DNA of 64,000 bases from positions 3,967,501-4,031,500 of the forward strand of contig NZ_CP058349.1 of the NCBI RefSeq assembly GCF_013395055.1, in the 5' to 3' direction. The stretch is from Pseudomonas sp. ABC1. GTDB lineage: Bacteria > Pseudomonadota > Gammaproteobacteria > Pseudomonadales > Pseudomonadaceae. The position numbers and the translations under genes were made by a program. Positions 44,472 through 52,511 of the stretch are shown here, in pieces. Within the stretch, counting starts at the first letter, position 1. Every line of letters starts with the position of its first letter. The notes under the pieces were generated by a model. It did not search any database. It saw only the letters and a list, made by a program, of their open reading frames with translations, and was not told the origin of the DNA.

Positions 44472-45869
44472 CTAGTCATTTGATGATTTCTCCTTGAGGA
44501 TCGTCTCTAATTTCTCTCCGAGAAGCTGCCAGGCCTCAGTTTTTTCCTTGGCATAGTCGTGATGCAGGTAATGGCGGCGTACTTTTGAACCGCCCAGCAG
44601 GTGATTCTGGCAGCGATCAATGATCTCTAGGGTTAGTCCGAGCTCCTGCATCATGGTCGCACCAGTACGACGCAAGTCATGCGGCGTCCACTCACCCTTG
44701 GTGCCCTTGCTCAGCACCAGTGAATCGTCATTGTGGCGACCAGTAAGCGGCTTGCTGCGGTTCTTGAAGCGGCATTGCCGGTCACCGATCAGCTTGCTGA
44801 CCGTCTTGGTGTCGACGTGGCTTTTCTCATCCTTGCTGGGGAAGCAGAACGGGGTATGCCCAGTTTCTTCTTTCAGGCGCTGGAACTGGTTCAGTGCGAA
44901 TGGCGACAGGAATACATGGTGATCCTGGCGCTTGCCCTTGTGGCCCTTGGTGGCCTCGGCAGGGATGAACCAGGTGCCTTTTTCCAGATCGACGTGGCGC
45001 CATTCGGATTTGAGCAGTTCGCCGATGCGGCAGAGGGTGCTCAGGCAGATCCAAACGGCGCATTGCACGCGCGTATTGACCGGGCGGATGCCTGAGTATT
45101 TCTGGCCAGCGGGGAGGGCGTCGTAGTTGTGTTCGATGCGGGCGAAGATGTCGCGTAGTTCGCGGATTTCGTCGGGGGAGAGGAGGCGGTCGCGCTGTTC
45201 CTGGTAGTCGTGGTCGAGGAGTTTGTTGACGTCTACCAGATCGGCCGGGTTGCCGTCGGCCATCAGGCCGCGCCAGGGTTTGCGCTTTTCGGCCCAGCGC
45301 AGCATCTGGCCGATGTCATTGTTGCGGATCACCACGGTGCGGTTCAGACCGCGAGCTTTGACCGAGCGCAGGACGGCGAGCAGGTCTTTCTCGGTGAGGT
45401 TGCGTAGCGGCTTCTTGCCAATGAGGGGCAGCACGTCCTTGGTGAAGCTGCGGCGCAGCTCGGCGTTGCCGTCCTGGCGGGATACACCGTCGTGTATCCA
45501 CTCTTCGAAGAGATCGGCGACCGTTTTGTTTTCCGCGGCCTGGCGCTCGGCCTCGGCAATGGTGGCGGCGATGGCGGCCTGGGCTTCGATCTTGGCGGCC
45601 TTGCGGGCCGCAGTGGGATCGATACCCTTGGCGGCTGTCGCTTTCACCTCATCACGTTCGGCGCGGATCTGCGCCAGCGATTTCTTCGGCCAACTGCCCA
45701 GGCTCTGGTCGCGCTTCAATCCATTCAGCTTGAACTCGTAGCGGAATTGCACCGTCACGCCACGCAAACCTGAGCGGACTTTGGCGACCAGGCCACCGTC
45801 TTCGCGAAGGATCTTGCCGTCATCGGCGGCGGTGAGCGCTTCCAGTTGCTTGGCTGTCAGTTTGGCCAT
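44472..45869 (-). CDS. Tyrosine recombinase integrase with DUF4102 N-terminus
   Basis: The 465-residue protein has the DUF4102 arm-binding N-domain (KLTAKQLEALTAADDGKILRE), a SAM-like core-binding region, and the catalytic domain with LCRIGELLKSEW (first Arg), TPHDLRRTGATMM (His397 and Arg400) and the nucleophile in VRRHYLHH (Tyr434). All are present, so it should be active. Its position at the island's edge, pointing away from inverted repeats and a tRNA-Pro 3' copy, identifies it as the integrase of the island. Convergent with the 43068 gene. Confidence 0.93.
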   Translation of the reverse strand: MAKLTAKQLEALTAADDGKILREDGGLVAKVRSGLRGVTVQFRYEFKLNGLKRDQSLGSWPKKSLAQIRAERDEVKATAAKGIDPTAARKAAKIEAQAAIAATIAEAERQAAENKTVADLFEEWIHDGVSRQDGNAELRRSFTKDVLPLIGKKPLRNLTEKDLLAVLRSVKARGLNRTVVIRNNDIGQMLRWAEKRKPWRGLMADGNPADLVDVNKLLDHDYQEQRDRLLSPDEIRELRDIFARIEHNYDALPAGQKYSGIRPVNTRVQCAVWICLSTLCRIGELLKSEWRHVDLEKGTWFIPAEATKGHKGKRQDHHVFLSPFALNQFQRLKEETGHTPFCFPSKDEKSHVDTKTVSKLIGDRQCRFKNRSKPLTGRHNDDSLVLSKGTKGEWTPHDLRRTGATMMQELGLTLEIIDRCQNHLLGGSKVRRHYLHHDYAKEKTEAWQLLGEKLETILKEKSSND

Positions 45870-45941
45870 GTCCTACCCCTTGCATAATTCCGCTGCCTGG
45901 ATTTTTACCCCACTTTTACCCCACCGAATCGCGTGGCTGTC

Positions 45942-46048
45942 GGTGGATGCTGGTGGATCATAATGGACGCCAATATAGCCTGTATGCCCCGTATTTACTA
46001 GGTTTAAGGCATTCCGTTAGCGTCCATGGACTTCCATGAAAATCCACC
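45942..46048. repeat. Inverted and direct repeats upstream of the integrase (probable arm-type sites)
   Basis: GGTGGAT occurs twice in direct order (45942-45948, 45952-45958) and once inverted as ATCCACC (46042-46048). TGGACGC (45964-45970) is matched by GCGTCCA (46020-46026). Nested pairs like this between an integrase gene and its crossover site are the usual arm-type binding sites, and they also overlap where the integrase promoter should be. Confidence 0.5.
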
Positions 46049-46056
46049 AAATAAGC

Positions 46057-46103
46057 GCATGGGGTGCAAGGGGTAGAATGTTCGAATCACTCCGTCCCGA
46101 CCA
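46057..46103 (+). other. Island attachment site: 3' half of tRNA-Pro(GGG)
   Basis: The segment reads GCATGGGGTGC (anticodon loop ATGGGGT with anticodon GGG), then variable-loop sequence, T-arm GAATG-TTCGAAT-CACTC, acceptor strand CGTCCCG, discriminator A and CCA. The 5' half (D-arm and acceptor 5' strand) is absent and the T-stem has one mismatch, so this is a partial copy, as left when an island inserts into a tRNA 3' end. The intact tRNA-Pro would be expected at the other island end, left of the window. Confidence 0.7.
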
Positions 46104-46600
46104 AAAACTCTAATAACGGAGGTGTCCGCTGGAGGTGGGCAGGATCAAAGTATTGAGGTGCTCGAAGCGAGTGAGCATGATTACGTTTCAAGCCCGGGCT
46201 GCAAGGCCTCAGTTCGGTAGAGTGCCGATTGAGAAGCGCTGCCTGATCGGCGGAATCGTGATCGTTCAGCTTTTAGGGGTAGTTCAATTCGGGCGGCTCA
46301 CTGGGGGTTGTAACCCTTGCAAATGCCAAGTCGAAGTGGGTGAGGTCTGTGCCGGTTTTGGCTGGCTTGATCAAGTGACTACAGGATCATTGACGGCAGC
46401 ATGGTTCATTTACTCTATGCATCCTGGTTTCAGCTGAGTGTCTGAAAGAAACGTCAATGTGCTTGCCTGAGAGGCAGGTCACGGCATGCATCGGCTAGTC
46501 ATCGGGTGCTGGCTGGCGAGAGTGTGGTAAAGGCGCTGCGGCTCTGGTCACATTACGAGTAATCTGAGCTTCGACACTTTTTCGACAGTTGCCGGGTCTG
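46104..46600. other. Stretch without a recognisable gene between att copy and tRNA-Ser
   Basis: A reading frame at 46135-46437 has no domain, no good ribosome binding site and unusual composition, so I do not call it. No repeats or RNA genes were noticed. This is presumably host intergenic DNA or residue of an earlier insertion at the same tRNA-Pro site. Confidence 0.4.
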
Positions 46601-46637
46601 AAAACAAAAAACCCCGAAAACTCATTCGTTTTCAGGG
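46601..46637 (-). terminator. Rho-independent terminator of tRNA-Ser
   Basis: On the minus strand a 10-bp stem with one mismatch (complement of 46628-46637 with 46612-46621) and a 6-nt loop is followed by TTTTTTGTTTT. It lies 17 bp downstream of the tRNA 3' end. Confidence 0.75.
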
Positions 46638-46653
46638 CTTTAGCGTATCTATC

Positions 46654-46743
46654 TGGCGGTGAAGGAGGGATTCGAACCCTCGATACGGTTTCCCGTATAC
46701 ACACTTTCCAGGCGTGCTCCTTCAACCGCTCGGACACTTCACC
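46654..46743 (-). tRNA. tRNA-Ser (anticodon GGA)
   Basis: The minus strand gives a 90-nt tRNA starting GGTGAAGTGTCCGAGCGG and ending in CTTCACC, discriminator G and encoded CCA. Acceptor stem GGTGAAG/CTTCACC is perfect. The anticodon loop contains GGA, reading serine UCC/UCU. A long variable arm (ATACGGG/CCCGTAT type pairing) is present as in all tRNA-Ser. The T-loop is TTCGAAT. It is intact, so it is not the island's insertion target. Confidence 0.95.
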
Positions 46744-46954
46744 GGATCTCGCTCAGAACGTGGTGTCTGTCGAGGCGCGCTAATCTAGCCGAAGTGAATC
46801 GGGATGGCAAACTTTTTTAGTTTTTTCATGCGCTTAACTTTGTCGTGGACGGTGAGAGTGCCGCCCGAGCGTGACCGGGCAGTCAGTCACAGCGCTTTAC
46901 CTGTGTGCAGTTTGCTGGGTAACGTCGGGGAAATAGACGCGAGGAGCATCGGTC

Positions 46955-47644
46955 ATGAGTGAGCTGGTTGCCTATCATCTGGAGGACGGTGTCGCTACGT
47001 TGACGCTGAACAATGGCAAGGTGAATGCCTTGTCGCCGGAAGTGTTCGAAGCGTTGAATGCGGCTCTGGACCGCGCCGAGCAGGATCGTGCCGTGGTGGT
47101 GTTGCGTGGGCAACCCGGGGTGCTCTCTGGCGGCTATGACCTCAAGGTGATGAGCGCCGGTCCGCAGCAGGCGGTGGCGTTGGTGGCTCAGGGGTCCTCA
47201 TTCAGTAGGCGGTTGCTGGCGCACCCTTATCCTGTCGTGGTGGCCTGTGCCGGGCATGCGATTGCCAAGGGGGCCTTTCTGCTGTTGTCGGGTGATTACC
47301 GTATTGGGGTCGAGGGGGCGTTTCGCATTGGTCTTAACGAGGTGCAGATCGGCATGACCATGCACCAGGCGGGGATCGAGCTGGCGCATGATCGTCTGCG
47401 CAGTACGGCTTTCCAGCGGGCTGTGATCAATGCCGAACTGTTCGATCCTGAGGGTGCACTGGAGGCTGGTTTTCTTGATCGACTGGTGCCTGTCGAGGCG
47501 TTCGAGGAGGCTATCCGTGAAGCTACGACGCACTTGAAGGGGCTTAATATGCTCGCCCACCGCAATACCAAGCTGAAAGTGCGGCAACCGCTGCTGGATG
47601 CTCTGGACAAAGCCATCGAGCTGGATCGTCGGCACTTGGGATAA
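46955..47644 (+). CDS. Crotonase / enoyl-CoA hydratase-isomerase family protein
   Basis: The 229-residue protein has the crotonase fold motifs VATLTLNNGKVNALSPEV near the start, VLSGGYDLKVM where the first oxyanion-hole segment lies, and AIAKGAFLLLSGDYRIG for the second. The usual catalytic glutamates are not obvious, so hydratase activity is uncertain; it may be an isomerase or thioesterase-like member. It acts on an acyl-CoA in the cytoplasm. It is preceded by GAGGAG and transcribed toward the aminotransferase gene, 186 bp away. Confidence 0.85.
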   Translation: MSELVAYHLEDGVATLTLNNGKVNALSPEVFEALNAALDRAEQDRAVVVLRGQPGVLSGGYDLKVMSAGPQQAVALVAQGSSFSRRLLAHPYPVVVACAGHAIAKGAFLLLSGDYRIGVEGAFRIGLNEVQIGMTMHQAGIELAHDRLRSTAFQRAVINAELFDPEGALEAGFLDRLVPVEAFEEAIREATTHLKGLNMLAHRNTKLKVRQPLLDALDKAIELDRRHLG

Positions 47645-47830
47645 GTGCCCACTCGATGCAGTGGGTGTAGGGGGGTTCGTCGACAGTTTTTTCGGAATAT
47701 TGCCGATTCTACCCAGCGAGCGCATCGCATCGCGCGGCCACACTGGCTTACACTAGCCGGCCCGCGTGGTGCGATTCGGTCGACCGTGCGGGCCACTTTT
47801 CCACTCGTGCCGCATCGCAGGAGAATTCCG

Positions 47831-49051
47831 ATGTCCGCCCCGCACAACCCGGTGTCCCGTTCCGATTTCGATCAGGTTATCGTTCCTACGTTCGCTCCCG
47901 CCGCGTTCATACCGGTGCGAGGCGAGGGTTCGCGAGTCTGGGACCAGAGTGGGCGAGAGCTGATCGACCTGTCCGGTGGTATCGCGGTCAACTCCCTGGG
48001 GCATGCTCATCCGAAATTGATCGAGGCCCTGACCGAACAGGCGGGCAAACTCTGGCATATCTCGAATATCTTCACCAACGAGCCGGCTCTGCGCCTGGCC
48101 AGGAAACTGGTGGATGCGACATTCGCTGATCGGGTGTTCTTCAGCAATTCCGGAGCGGAGGCCAACGAGGCTGCTTTCAAGCTGGCGCGGCGTTATGCCC
48201 ATGATGTCTATGGTCCCGAGAGGTTCGAGATCATTTCGGCCCTGAACAGTTTCCATGGCCGGACTCTGTTCACGGTCAGTGTCGCGGGTCAGCCCAAGTA
48301 TTCCGATGGTTTCGGGCCGAAGATCGAGGGCATCACCCATGTGCCTTTCAATGATCTGGCTGCGCTCGAGGCGGCGATATCGGAGAAGACCTGTGCCGTG
48401 GTGCTAGAGCCGATCCAGGGCGAGAGCGGCATCCTGCCTGCCGAGCAGGCTTATCTGGAAGGTGCACGCCGTCTGTGTGATCAGTACGGTGCCTTGCTGA
48501 TCTTCGACGAAGTGCAGACGGGCGTCGGCCGTACTGGTGCGCTGTACGACTATATGCACTACGGCGTGACGCCGGACATCCTGACCAGTGCCAAGGGGCT
48601 GGGCGGTGGTTTCCCGATCGGCGCTACACTGACCACGGACAAGGTGGCCCAGCATTTCAGCGTAGGCACGCATGGCAGCACCTTCGGCGGCAATCCGCTG
48701 GCCTGTGCGGTGGCCGAGGCGGTGCTGGACACCGTCAATACGCCGCAGGTACTGGCCGGTGTGCGTGACAAGCATGAGCGCTTCAAGGCGCGGCTGTTGT
48801 CGATCGGGCAGCGCTATGGCCTGTTCAGTCAGGTGCGTGGCCGTGGTCTGTTGATTGGCTGCGTACTGGAGGGCGTATGGAAGGGCCGTGCTGGCGAGGT
48901 CTTCGCGGCGGCCGAGCGCGAGGCGCTGATGGTGCTGCAGGCCGGGCCGGATGTGGTGCGCCTGGCGCCCAGCCTTCTGATCGAGGATGCGGATATCGAT
49001 GAAGGCCTGGATCGTTTCGAACGTGCCGTGGCCAGCCTGGCCAAAGCCTGA
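47831..49051 (+). CDS. Class III PLP aminotransferase, acetylornithine/succinylornithine type
   Basis: The ATG at 47831 has AGGAG upstream and gives 406 residues, the normal length of ArgD/AruC enzymes. Motifs: DLSGGIAVNSLGHAHP, FFSNSGAEANEAA, FHGRTLFTVSVAGQ, FDEVQTGVGRTG (PLP-binding Asp), and the lysine in TSAKGLGGGFPIGA. HGSTFGGNPLACAVA is also typical. It should transfer the omega-amino group of N2-acetyl- or N2-succinylornithine, in arginine synthesis or catabolism. The aru operon partners are not next to it, so I leave the exact name open. A terminator follows at 49089. Confidence 0.9.
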   Translation: MSAPHNPVSRSDFDQVIVPTFAPAAFIPVRGEGSRVWDQSGRELIDLSGGIAVNSLGHAHPKLIEALTEQAGKLWHISNIFTNEPALRLARKLVDATFADRVFFSNSGAEANEAAFKLARRYAHDVYGPERFEIISALNSFHGRTLFTVSVAGQPKYSDGFGPKIEGITHVPFNDLAALEAAISEKTCAVVLEPIQGESGILPAEQAYLEGARRLCDQYGALLIFDEVQTGVGRTGALYDYMHYGVTPDILTSAKGLGGGFPIGATLTTDKVAQHFSVGTHGSTFGGNPLACAVAEAVLDTVNTPQVLAGVRDKHERFKARLLSIGQRYGLFSQVRGRGLLIGCVLEGVWKGRAGEVFAAAEREALMVLQAGPDVVRLAPSLLIEDADIDEGLDRFERAVASLAKA

Positions 49052-49088
49052 TCGCTGGATATACCGAACAAAGGGACCGAACAAAGGG

Positions 49089-49113
49089 CGGCGGGGAATT
49101 CCCCGCCGTTTTT
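49089..49113 (+). terminator. Rho-independent terminator after the aminotransferase gene
   Basis: The 20-bp perfect palindrome CGGCGGGGAATTCCCCGCCG (49089-49108) is followed by TTTTTC, 37 bp downstream of the aminotransferase stop codon. Confidence 0.8.
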
Positions 49114-49135
49114 CATATGCATCGAGGGTAAGAAG

Positions 49136-49417
49136 ATGAGCGATAGTCTGAAGCTGGTTCTGGAAGATGTGGATGGCACCCAACTGGAGACGTCTTGCAC
49201 ACGCTTTGCCGTGATCTGGCAGGGGCGTGAAGTGTGGATCCAGCAGGTCGGTAACAATCAGTTGATGATCGGTGTCGATGTCGAGGAGGGCGATACCGAG
49301 TACGCCAATCTGCTGCTGCGCCCCCTGGCGACTAACCTGGTCAGCCTGGAACTGGAAATGGAGCCGGTGGAAGGGGGCGAGCATGTCCATGGCCCGGATT
49401 GCGGTCACGATCACTGA
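49136..49417 (+). CDS. Conserved small protein with His-rich C-terminus
   Basis: The 93-residue protein ends in GGEHVHGPDCGHDH, a histidine/cysteine cluster that could bind a metal such as zinc or nickel. The rest is acidic and beta-rich, with no signal peptide. A GTAAGAAG ribosome binding site precedes the ATG. It lies just ahead of the pseudouridine synthase gene, whose start is 23 nt after its stop, so the two may be cotranscribed. No named family recognised. Confidence 0.65.
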   Translation: MSDSLKLVLEDVDGTQLETSCTRFAVIWQGREVWIQQVGNNQLMIGVDVEEGDTEYANLLLRPLATNLVSLELEMEPVEGGEHVHGPDCGHDH

Positions 49418-49439
49418 CCAGCGTACCCGCATGCCAGGC

Positions 49440-50339
49440 ATGAGCCTGCCCGAGCTGTCCGAATCGCCCATGCGTCCGAGCACATTGCATTTGCCGCAAG
49501 GCCCGTGGGTGACGGTGCTCGATTGCCTATGCGAGCATTTTCCTGCGATTTCTCGCGAGACCTGGCTCGATCGTATGGCACGTGGGCGGGTACTGGATGC
49601 CCAGGGGCAGGCGCTGGATGCGGGGTATCCTTACCGGGTCGGGATGCGTGTGCATTATTTTCGTGAGGTCGCCCGCGAAACGGCGGTGCCTTTTCAGGAA
49701 ACCGTGCTGCATGTCGATGAACACCTGCTGGTGGTCGACAAGCCGCATTTCCTTTCGGTGATGCCCGCAGGCGAGTACGTACAGGAAACCCTGCTGGCGA
49801 GGCTGAGCAAGCGCTTCGGCAGTCATGACCTGGTCCCTCTGCACCGTATCGACCGCCTGACGGCAGGTCTCGTGCTGTTCTCTACCAACCCGCAAAGCCG
49901 GGGGCGTTACCAGGCGCTGTTTCGGCAACGGCTTATCCACAAGACGTATGAAGCGATTTGTCCGGCATTGCCTGGGCAAACCTTTCCGATGGTTCTGCAC
50001 AAGCGCATGGTGCCCGGCGAGCCTTTCTTCCTGATGCGCGAAGAGGCCGGCGAGGCGAACAGCGAGACACGCATCGAGGTGCTCGAACGGCGTGGTGATC
50101 TGTGGCGCTACGCGCTGTTTCCCGTCACCGGCAAGAAACACCAGTTGCGCCTGCACATGGCCAGCCTGGGGGCTGGCATCTGTAACGATCCGTTCTATCC
50201 TCTGCTGCTCGAACGTTCCCGACGGGAGGCTGACGACTATGCGCGCCCGTTGAAGCTCCTGGCTCGGTCCTTGTCGTTCGAGGATCCGCTCAGCGGTGAG
50301 GCGCGGCACTTCGAAAGTGGTCAGCACCTGGAGTGGTAG
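49440..50339 (+). CDS. RluA-family RNA pseudouridine synthase
   Basis: The catalytic motif HRIDRLTAGLVLFS (Asp of HRxDxxTxGL) and the later TGKKHQLRLHM segment define the RluA family. VVDKPHFLSVMP is the preceding conserved strand. I start at ATG 49440, giving 299 residues. Starts at 49431 and 49470 are possible, and an upstream extension overlapping the previous gene in another frame was rejected. An N-terminal S4-like region (ISRETWLDRMARGRVLDAQG) would help bind rRNA or tRNA. The target uridine cannot be told. Confidence 0.88.
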   Translation: MSLPELSESPMRPSTLHLPQGPWVTVLDCLCEHFPAISRETWLDRMARGRVLDAQGQALDAGYPYRVGMRVHYFREVARETAVPFQETVLHVDEHLLVVDKPHFLSVMPAGEYVQETLLARLSKRFGSHDLVPLHRIDRLTAGLVLFSTNPQSRGRYQALFRQRLIHKTYEAICPALPGQTFPMVLHKRMVPGEPFFLMREEAGEANSETRIEVLERRGDLWRYALFPVTGKKHQLRLHMASLGAGICNDPFYPLLLERSRREADDYARPLKLLARSLSFEDPLSGEARHFESGQHLEW

Positions 50340-50658
50340 TTCTGGTGTTTTCAGCGGTTTTTCCACTGAATCTGTGCAGGAGCCTGTGCATAACCTGGGG
50401 AATGCCCGATGGATGGCGCGCAATGCTTGGCTTTGCCGCGACTTGTTTAAAAAACAGTCATTATTCAGTGGGTTACCAACACAGACTGGGGATTCCTGTG
50501 TGGGTAACTCGGGGATGAATCGCTGCGTGGCACAGATGACGGCACTCTTGTCGGTTTGATCGTTTTTTATCCAGCGATGAATGGCTGTCAAGACCACGCC
50601 GGCACGTACGTAAAGCGTTATGCTGCTCGCATCAGACAAACGAACCAAGGAGTTTCCG
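50340..50658. other. Intergenic region upstream of HugZ-like gene
   Basis: No gene is supported in these 319 bp. Frames that cross it have no ribosome binding site or domain. It presumably holds the promoter of the HugZ-like gene; TTATGC at 50617-50622 is a possible but unconvincing -10. No terminator hairpin stood out after the pseudouridine synthase gene. Confidence 0.35.
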
Positions 50659-51381
50659 GTGAGCTCGGAAGTGAATCGTGATGCCCGTCGCCTGCTGCTC
50701 AAAGAGTACCGAGGCGTGCTCTCCACCCAATCGAAAGCGATGCCCGGCTTTCCCTTCGGCTCGGCCGTGCCTTACTGTCTCGACGAGCAGGGCTGGCCGC
50801 TGATCCTGATCAGCCGCATCGCACAGCACACGCGCAACCTGCTGGCTGATCCACACTGTTCATTGCTGGTGGGTGAGCGGGATGCCGACGATGTGCAGGC
50901 GGCCGGTCGGCTGACCTTGCTGGCCCAGGCGAAGAAGCTGGAAGGCGAGCAGGCCATCGAAGCGGCGGCGCGGCGCTACTACCGCTACTTCCCTGAGTCG
51001 CAGAACTATCACCAGGCCCATGACTTCGATTTCTGGCACTTGCAGCCCGTGCGTTGGCGCTATATCGGCGGCTTCGGTGCCATCCACTGGCTGGATGGTG
51101 TTGAGCTGGCCAACCCGTTTGCGGCCAGCGCCGGCGCCCCGGGCGCCGAAGACAGCATGATCGAGCACATGAACACGGATCACCGCGATGCCATCGCGCA
51201 TTATCTGGAACTGGCCGGCCTGCCGGCAGAGCCGGAAGCCTGGATGGCGGGTGTCGACAGTGAAGGCTGTCATTTGCGCCAGGGTCGCAAGGTGCACTGG
51301 CTACCGTTTCCGCAGGTGTGTACCACGGCGCTGGATGTGCGCCAGGCGCTGGTTGTGCTGGCCAGGGCCGATAGCCTGTAG
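50659..51381 (+). CDS. HugZ-family pyridoxamine-5'-phosphate-oxidase-like protein
   Basis: I start at GTG 50659 because AAGGAG lies eight bases upstream; this gives 240 residues. The N-terminal split-barrel domain shows FGSAVPYCLDEQGWPLILIS and HTRNLLADPHCSLLV, typical of flavin/heme-binding PPOX-like proteins. The C-terminal DUF2470-like domain has MIEHMNTDHRDAIAHYLEL. HugZ proteins bind heme and take part in heme iron use in some bacteria. Activity here is inferred from the family only. Confidence 0.85.
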   Translation: MSSEVNRDARRLLLKEYRGVLSTQSKAMPGFPFGSAVPYCLDEQGWPLILISRIAQHTRNLLADPHCSLLVGERDADDVQAAGRLTLLAQAKKLEGEQAIEAAARRYYRYFPESQNYHQAHDFDFWHLQPVRWRYIGGFGAIHWLDGVELANPFAASAGAPGAEDSMIEHMNTDHRDAIAHYLELAGLPAEPEAWMAGVDSEGCHLRQGRKVHWLPFPQVCTTALDVRQALVVLARADSL

Positions 51382-51479
51382 GCGCGGTGACCGATGAATA
51401 ATCCGGTTACAGGCCCGGCTTGAATTCGAGGCTGCCCGGCGTCATTTACTGGACAAGCCGTTTTTCCAAGGAACCACCG

Positions 51480-51950
51480 ATGCGCATTTTTTTCCTGCTG
51501 TTTCTGCTGTTCCCGCTTGCCGAACTGGCGGTGCTGATCAAGGTCGGCAGCTCCATCGGCGTGCTGGCGACCATCCTGCTGCTGATTCTGGCGGGGATGG
51601 TGGGTGTGCTGGTGCTGCGCCTGGCAGGGTTCGCCACCGCCTGGCGAGTGCGTGAGCGCATGGCGCGAGGGGAGTTGCCCGAGAAGGAAATGCTGCAGGG
51701 CGTCCTGCTGGCCGTCGCCGGTGGCTTGCTGATCCTGCCGGGCTTCATTAGTGACCTGATCGCCTTGCTGATTCTTCTGCCGTTCACGCGCCGCCTGTTG
51801 CTGAATGCCTTTCAGCGCCGTGTCGAAGCACAGGCGCAGCGCCAGCGGGCGTTCGCCGACGACCTGAGGCAGTCGCGGGACGCGGGGCAGGCGTCCGGGG
51901 GGCACAAGCCAGATGTGATCGAAGGGGAGTGGGAGCGGCGCGACACATGA
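51480..51950 (+). CDS. fxsA: FxsA-family membrane protein
   Basis: The 156-residue protein starts at ATG 51480 with AAGGA upstream. The opening MRIFFLLFLLFPLAELAVL, then a TM segment with GVLATILLLILAGMVGVLVL, and LAVAGGLLILPGFISDLI are the conserved FxsA core. A hydrophilic tail follows. FxsA (suppressor of F exclusion of phage T7 in E. coli) is an inner-membrane protein that often lies next to groES, as here. It ends in a hairpin terminator before the groESL promoter. Confidence 0.93.
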   Translation: MRIFFLLFLLFPLAELAVLIKVGSSIGVLATILLLILAGMVGVLVLRLAGFATAWRVRERMARGELPEKEMLQGVLLAVAGGLLILPGFISDLIALLILLPFTRRLLLNAFQRRVEAQAQRQRAFADDLRQSRDAGQASGGHKPDVIEGEWERRDT

Positions 51951-51958
51951 TGGTGAAG

Positions 51959-51982
51959 AATGGCGCTTCGGCGCCATTTTCA
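51959..51982 (+). terminator. Rho-independent terminator after fxsA
   Basis: AATGGCGC (51959-51966), TTCG tetraloop and GCGCCATT (51971-51978) are followed by TTCATTC. It begins eight bases after the fxsA stop and separates fxsA from the groESL promoter. Confidence 0.7.
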
Positions 51983-52011
51983 TTCGTGCTGAAAAAATCT
52001 TGCCGCTACCA

Positions 52012-52038
52012 CTTGAAATACGTTTGCCCGCCCGCATT
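52012..52038 (+). promoter_or_regulatory. RpoH (sigma-32)-type heat-shock promoter of groESL
   Basis: CTTGAAA (52012-52018) and CCCGCATT (52031-52038), spaced 12 nt apart, match the sigma-32 consensus CTTGAAA and CCCCATNT. It lies about 135 bp before the groES start, where the heat-shock promoter of this operon is expected. No CIRCE inverted repeat was seen. Confidence 0.75.
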
Positions 52039-52172
52039 TAGCCTAACAGCTGTCCATTGCGACAGGCGTTCTTCTGCAGCCTGCCCAGGCAGGCCGCAAC
52101 CGGCGATGCCGGATTTTCCAACCCGCCGATGATGGCATCGGCATGGCACAACTCAATTGGGAGAAATCGACA

Positions 52173-52466
52173 ATGGCTCTTCGTCCTCTGTATGACCGCG
52201 TCGTAGTCCGCCGCAGCGAAGAAGAAAACAAGACCGCTGGCGGCATCGTGCTGCCCGGTTCCGCTGCTGAAAAACCGAATCGTGGCGAGGTCGTCGCTGT
52301 GGGCACTGGTCGTGTTCTGGAAAACGGTGAAGTACGCCCGCTGGCCGTCAAGGTTGGTGACAAGGTCGTGTTCGGCCCGTACTCCGGCAGCAACACCGTC
52401 AAAGACAACGGTGAAGACCTGCTGGTCCTGAGCGAAAGCGAAATCCTCGCTGTCGTCGAAGCCTGA
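52173..52466 (+). CDS. groES: Co-chaperonin GroES (10 kDa)
   Basis: The 97 residues beginning MALRPLYDRVVVRRSEEE and ending with ESEILAVVEA are standard GroES. The mobile loop region is KTAGGIVLPGSAAEKPNRGE. A ten-residue longer frame upstream was rejected because GGGAGAA is spaced for this ATG. It caps the GroEL ring. groEL follows after 45 bp in the same heat-shock operon. Confidence 0.98.
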   Translation: MALRPLYDRVVVRRSEEENKTAGGIVLPGSAAEKPNRGEVVAVGTGRVLENGEVRPLAVKVGDKVVFGPYSGSNTVKDNGEDLLVLSESEILAVVEA

Positions 52467-52511
52467 TCCTGTTTATCCCACCTAATCATCAAGAATTGAG
52501 GAAAAATCGAC

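Noticed and set aside
46135..46437. A 100-codon frame between the att copy and tRNA-Ser
   Set aside because: No domain, no good start signal; probably intergenic DNA.
46654..46743. tRNA-Ser(GGA) as the island's insertion site
   Set aside because: The tRNA is intact, 785 bp from the integrase, and no repeat of its 3' end was seen; the tRNA-Pro 3' copy at 46057-46103 fits better.
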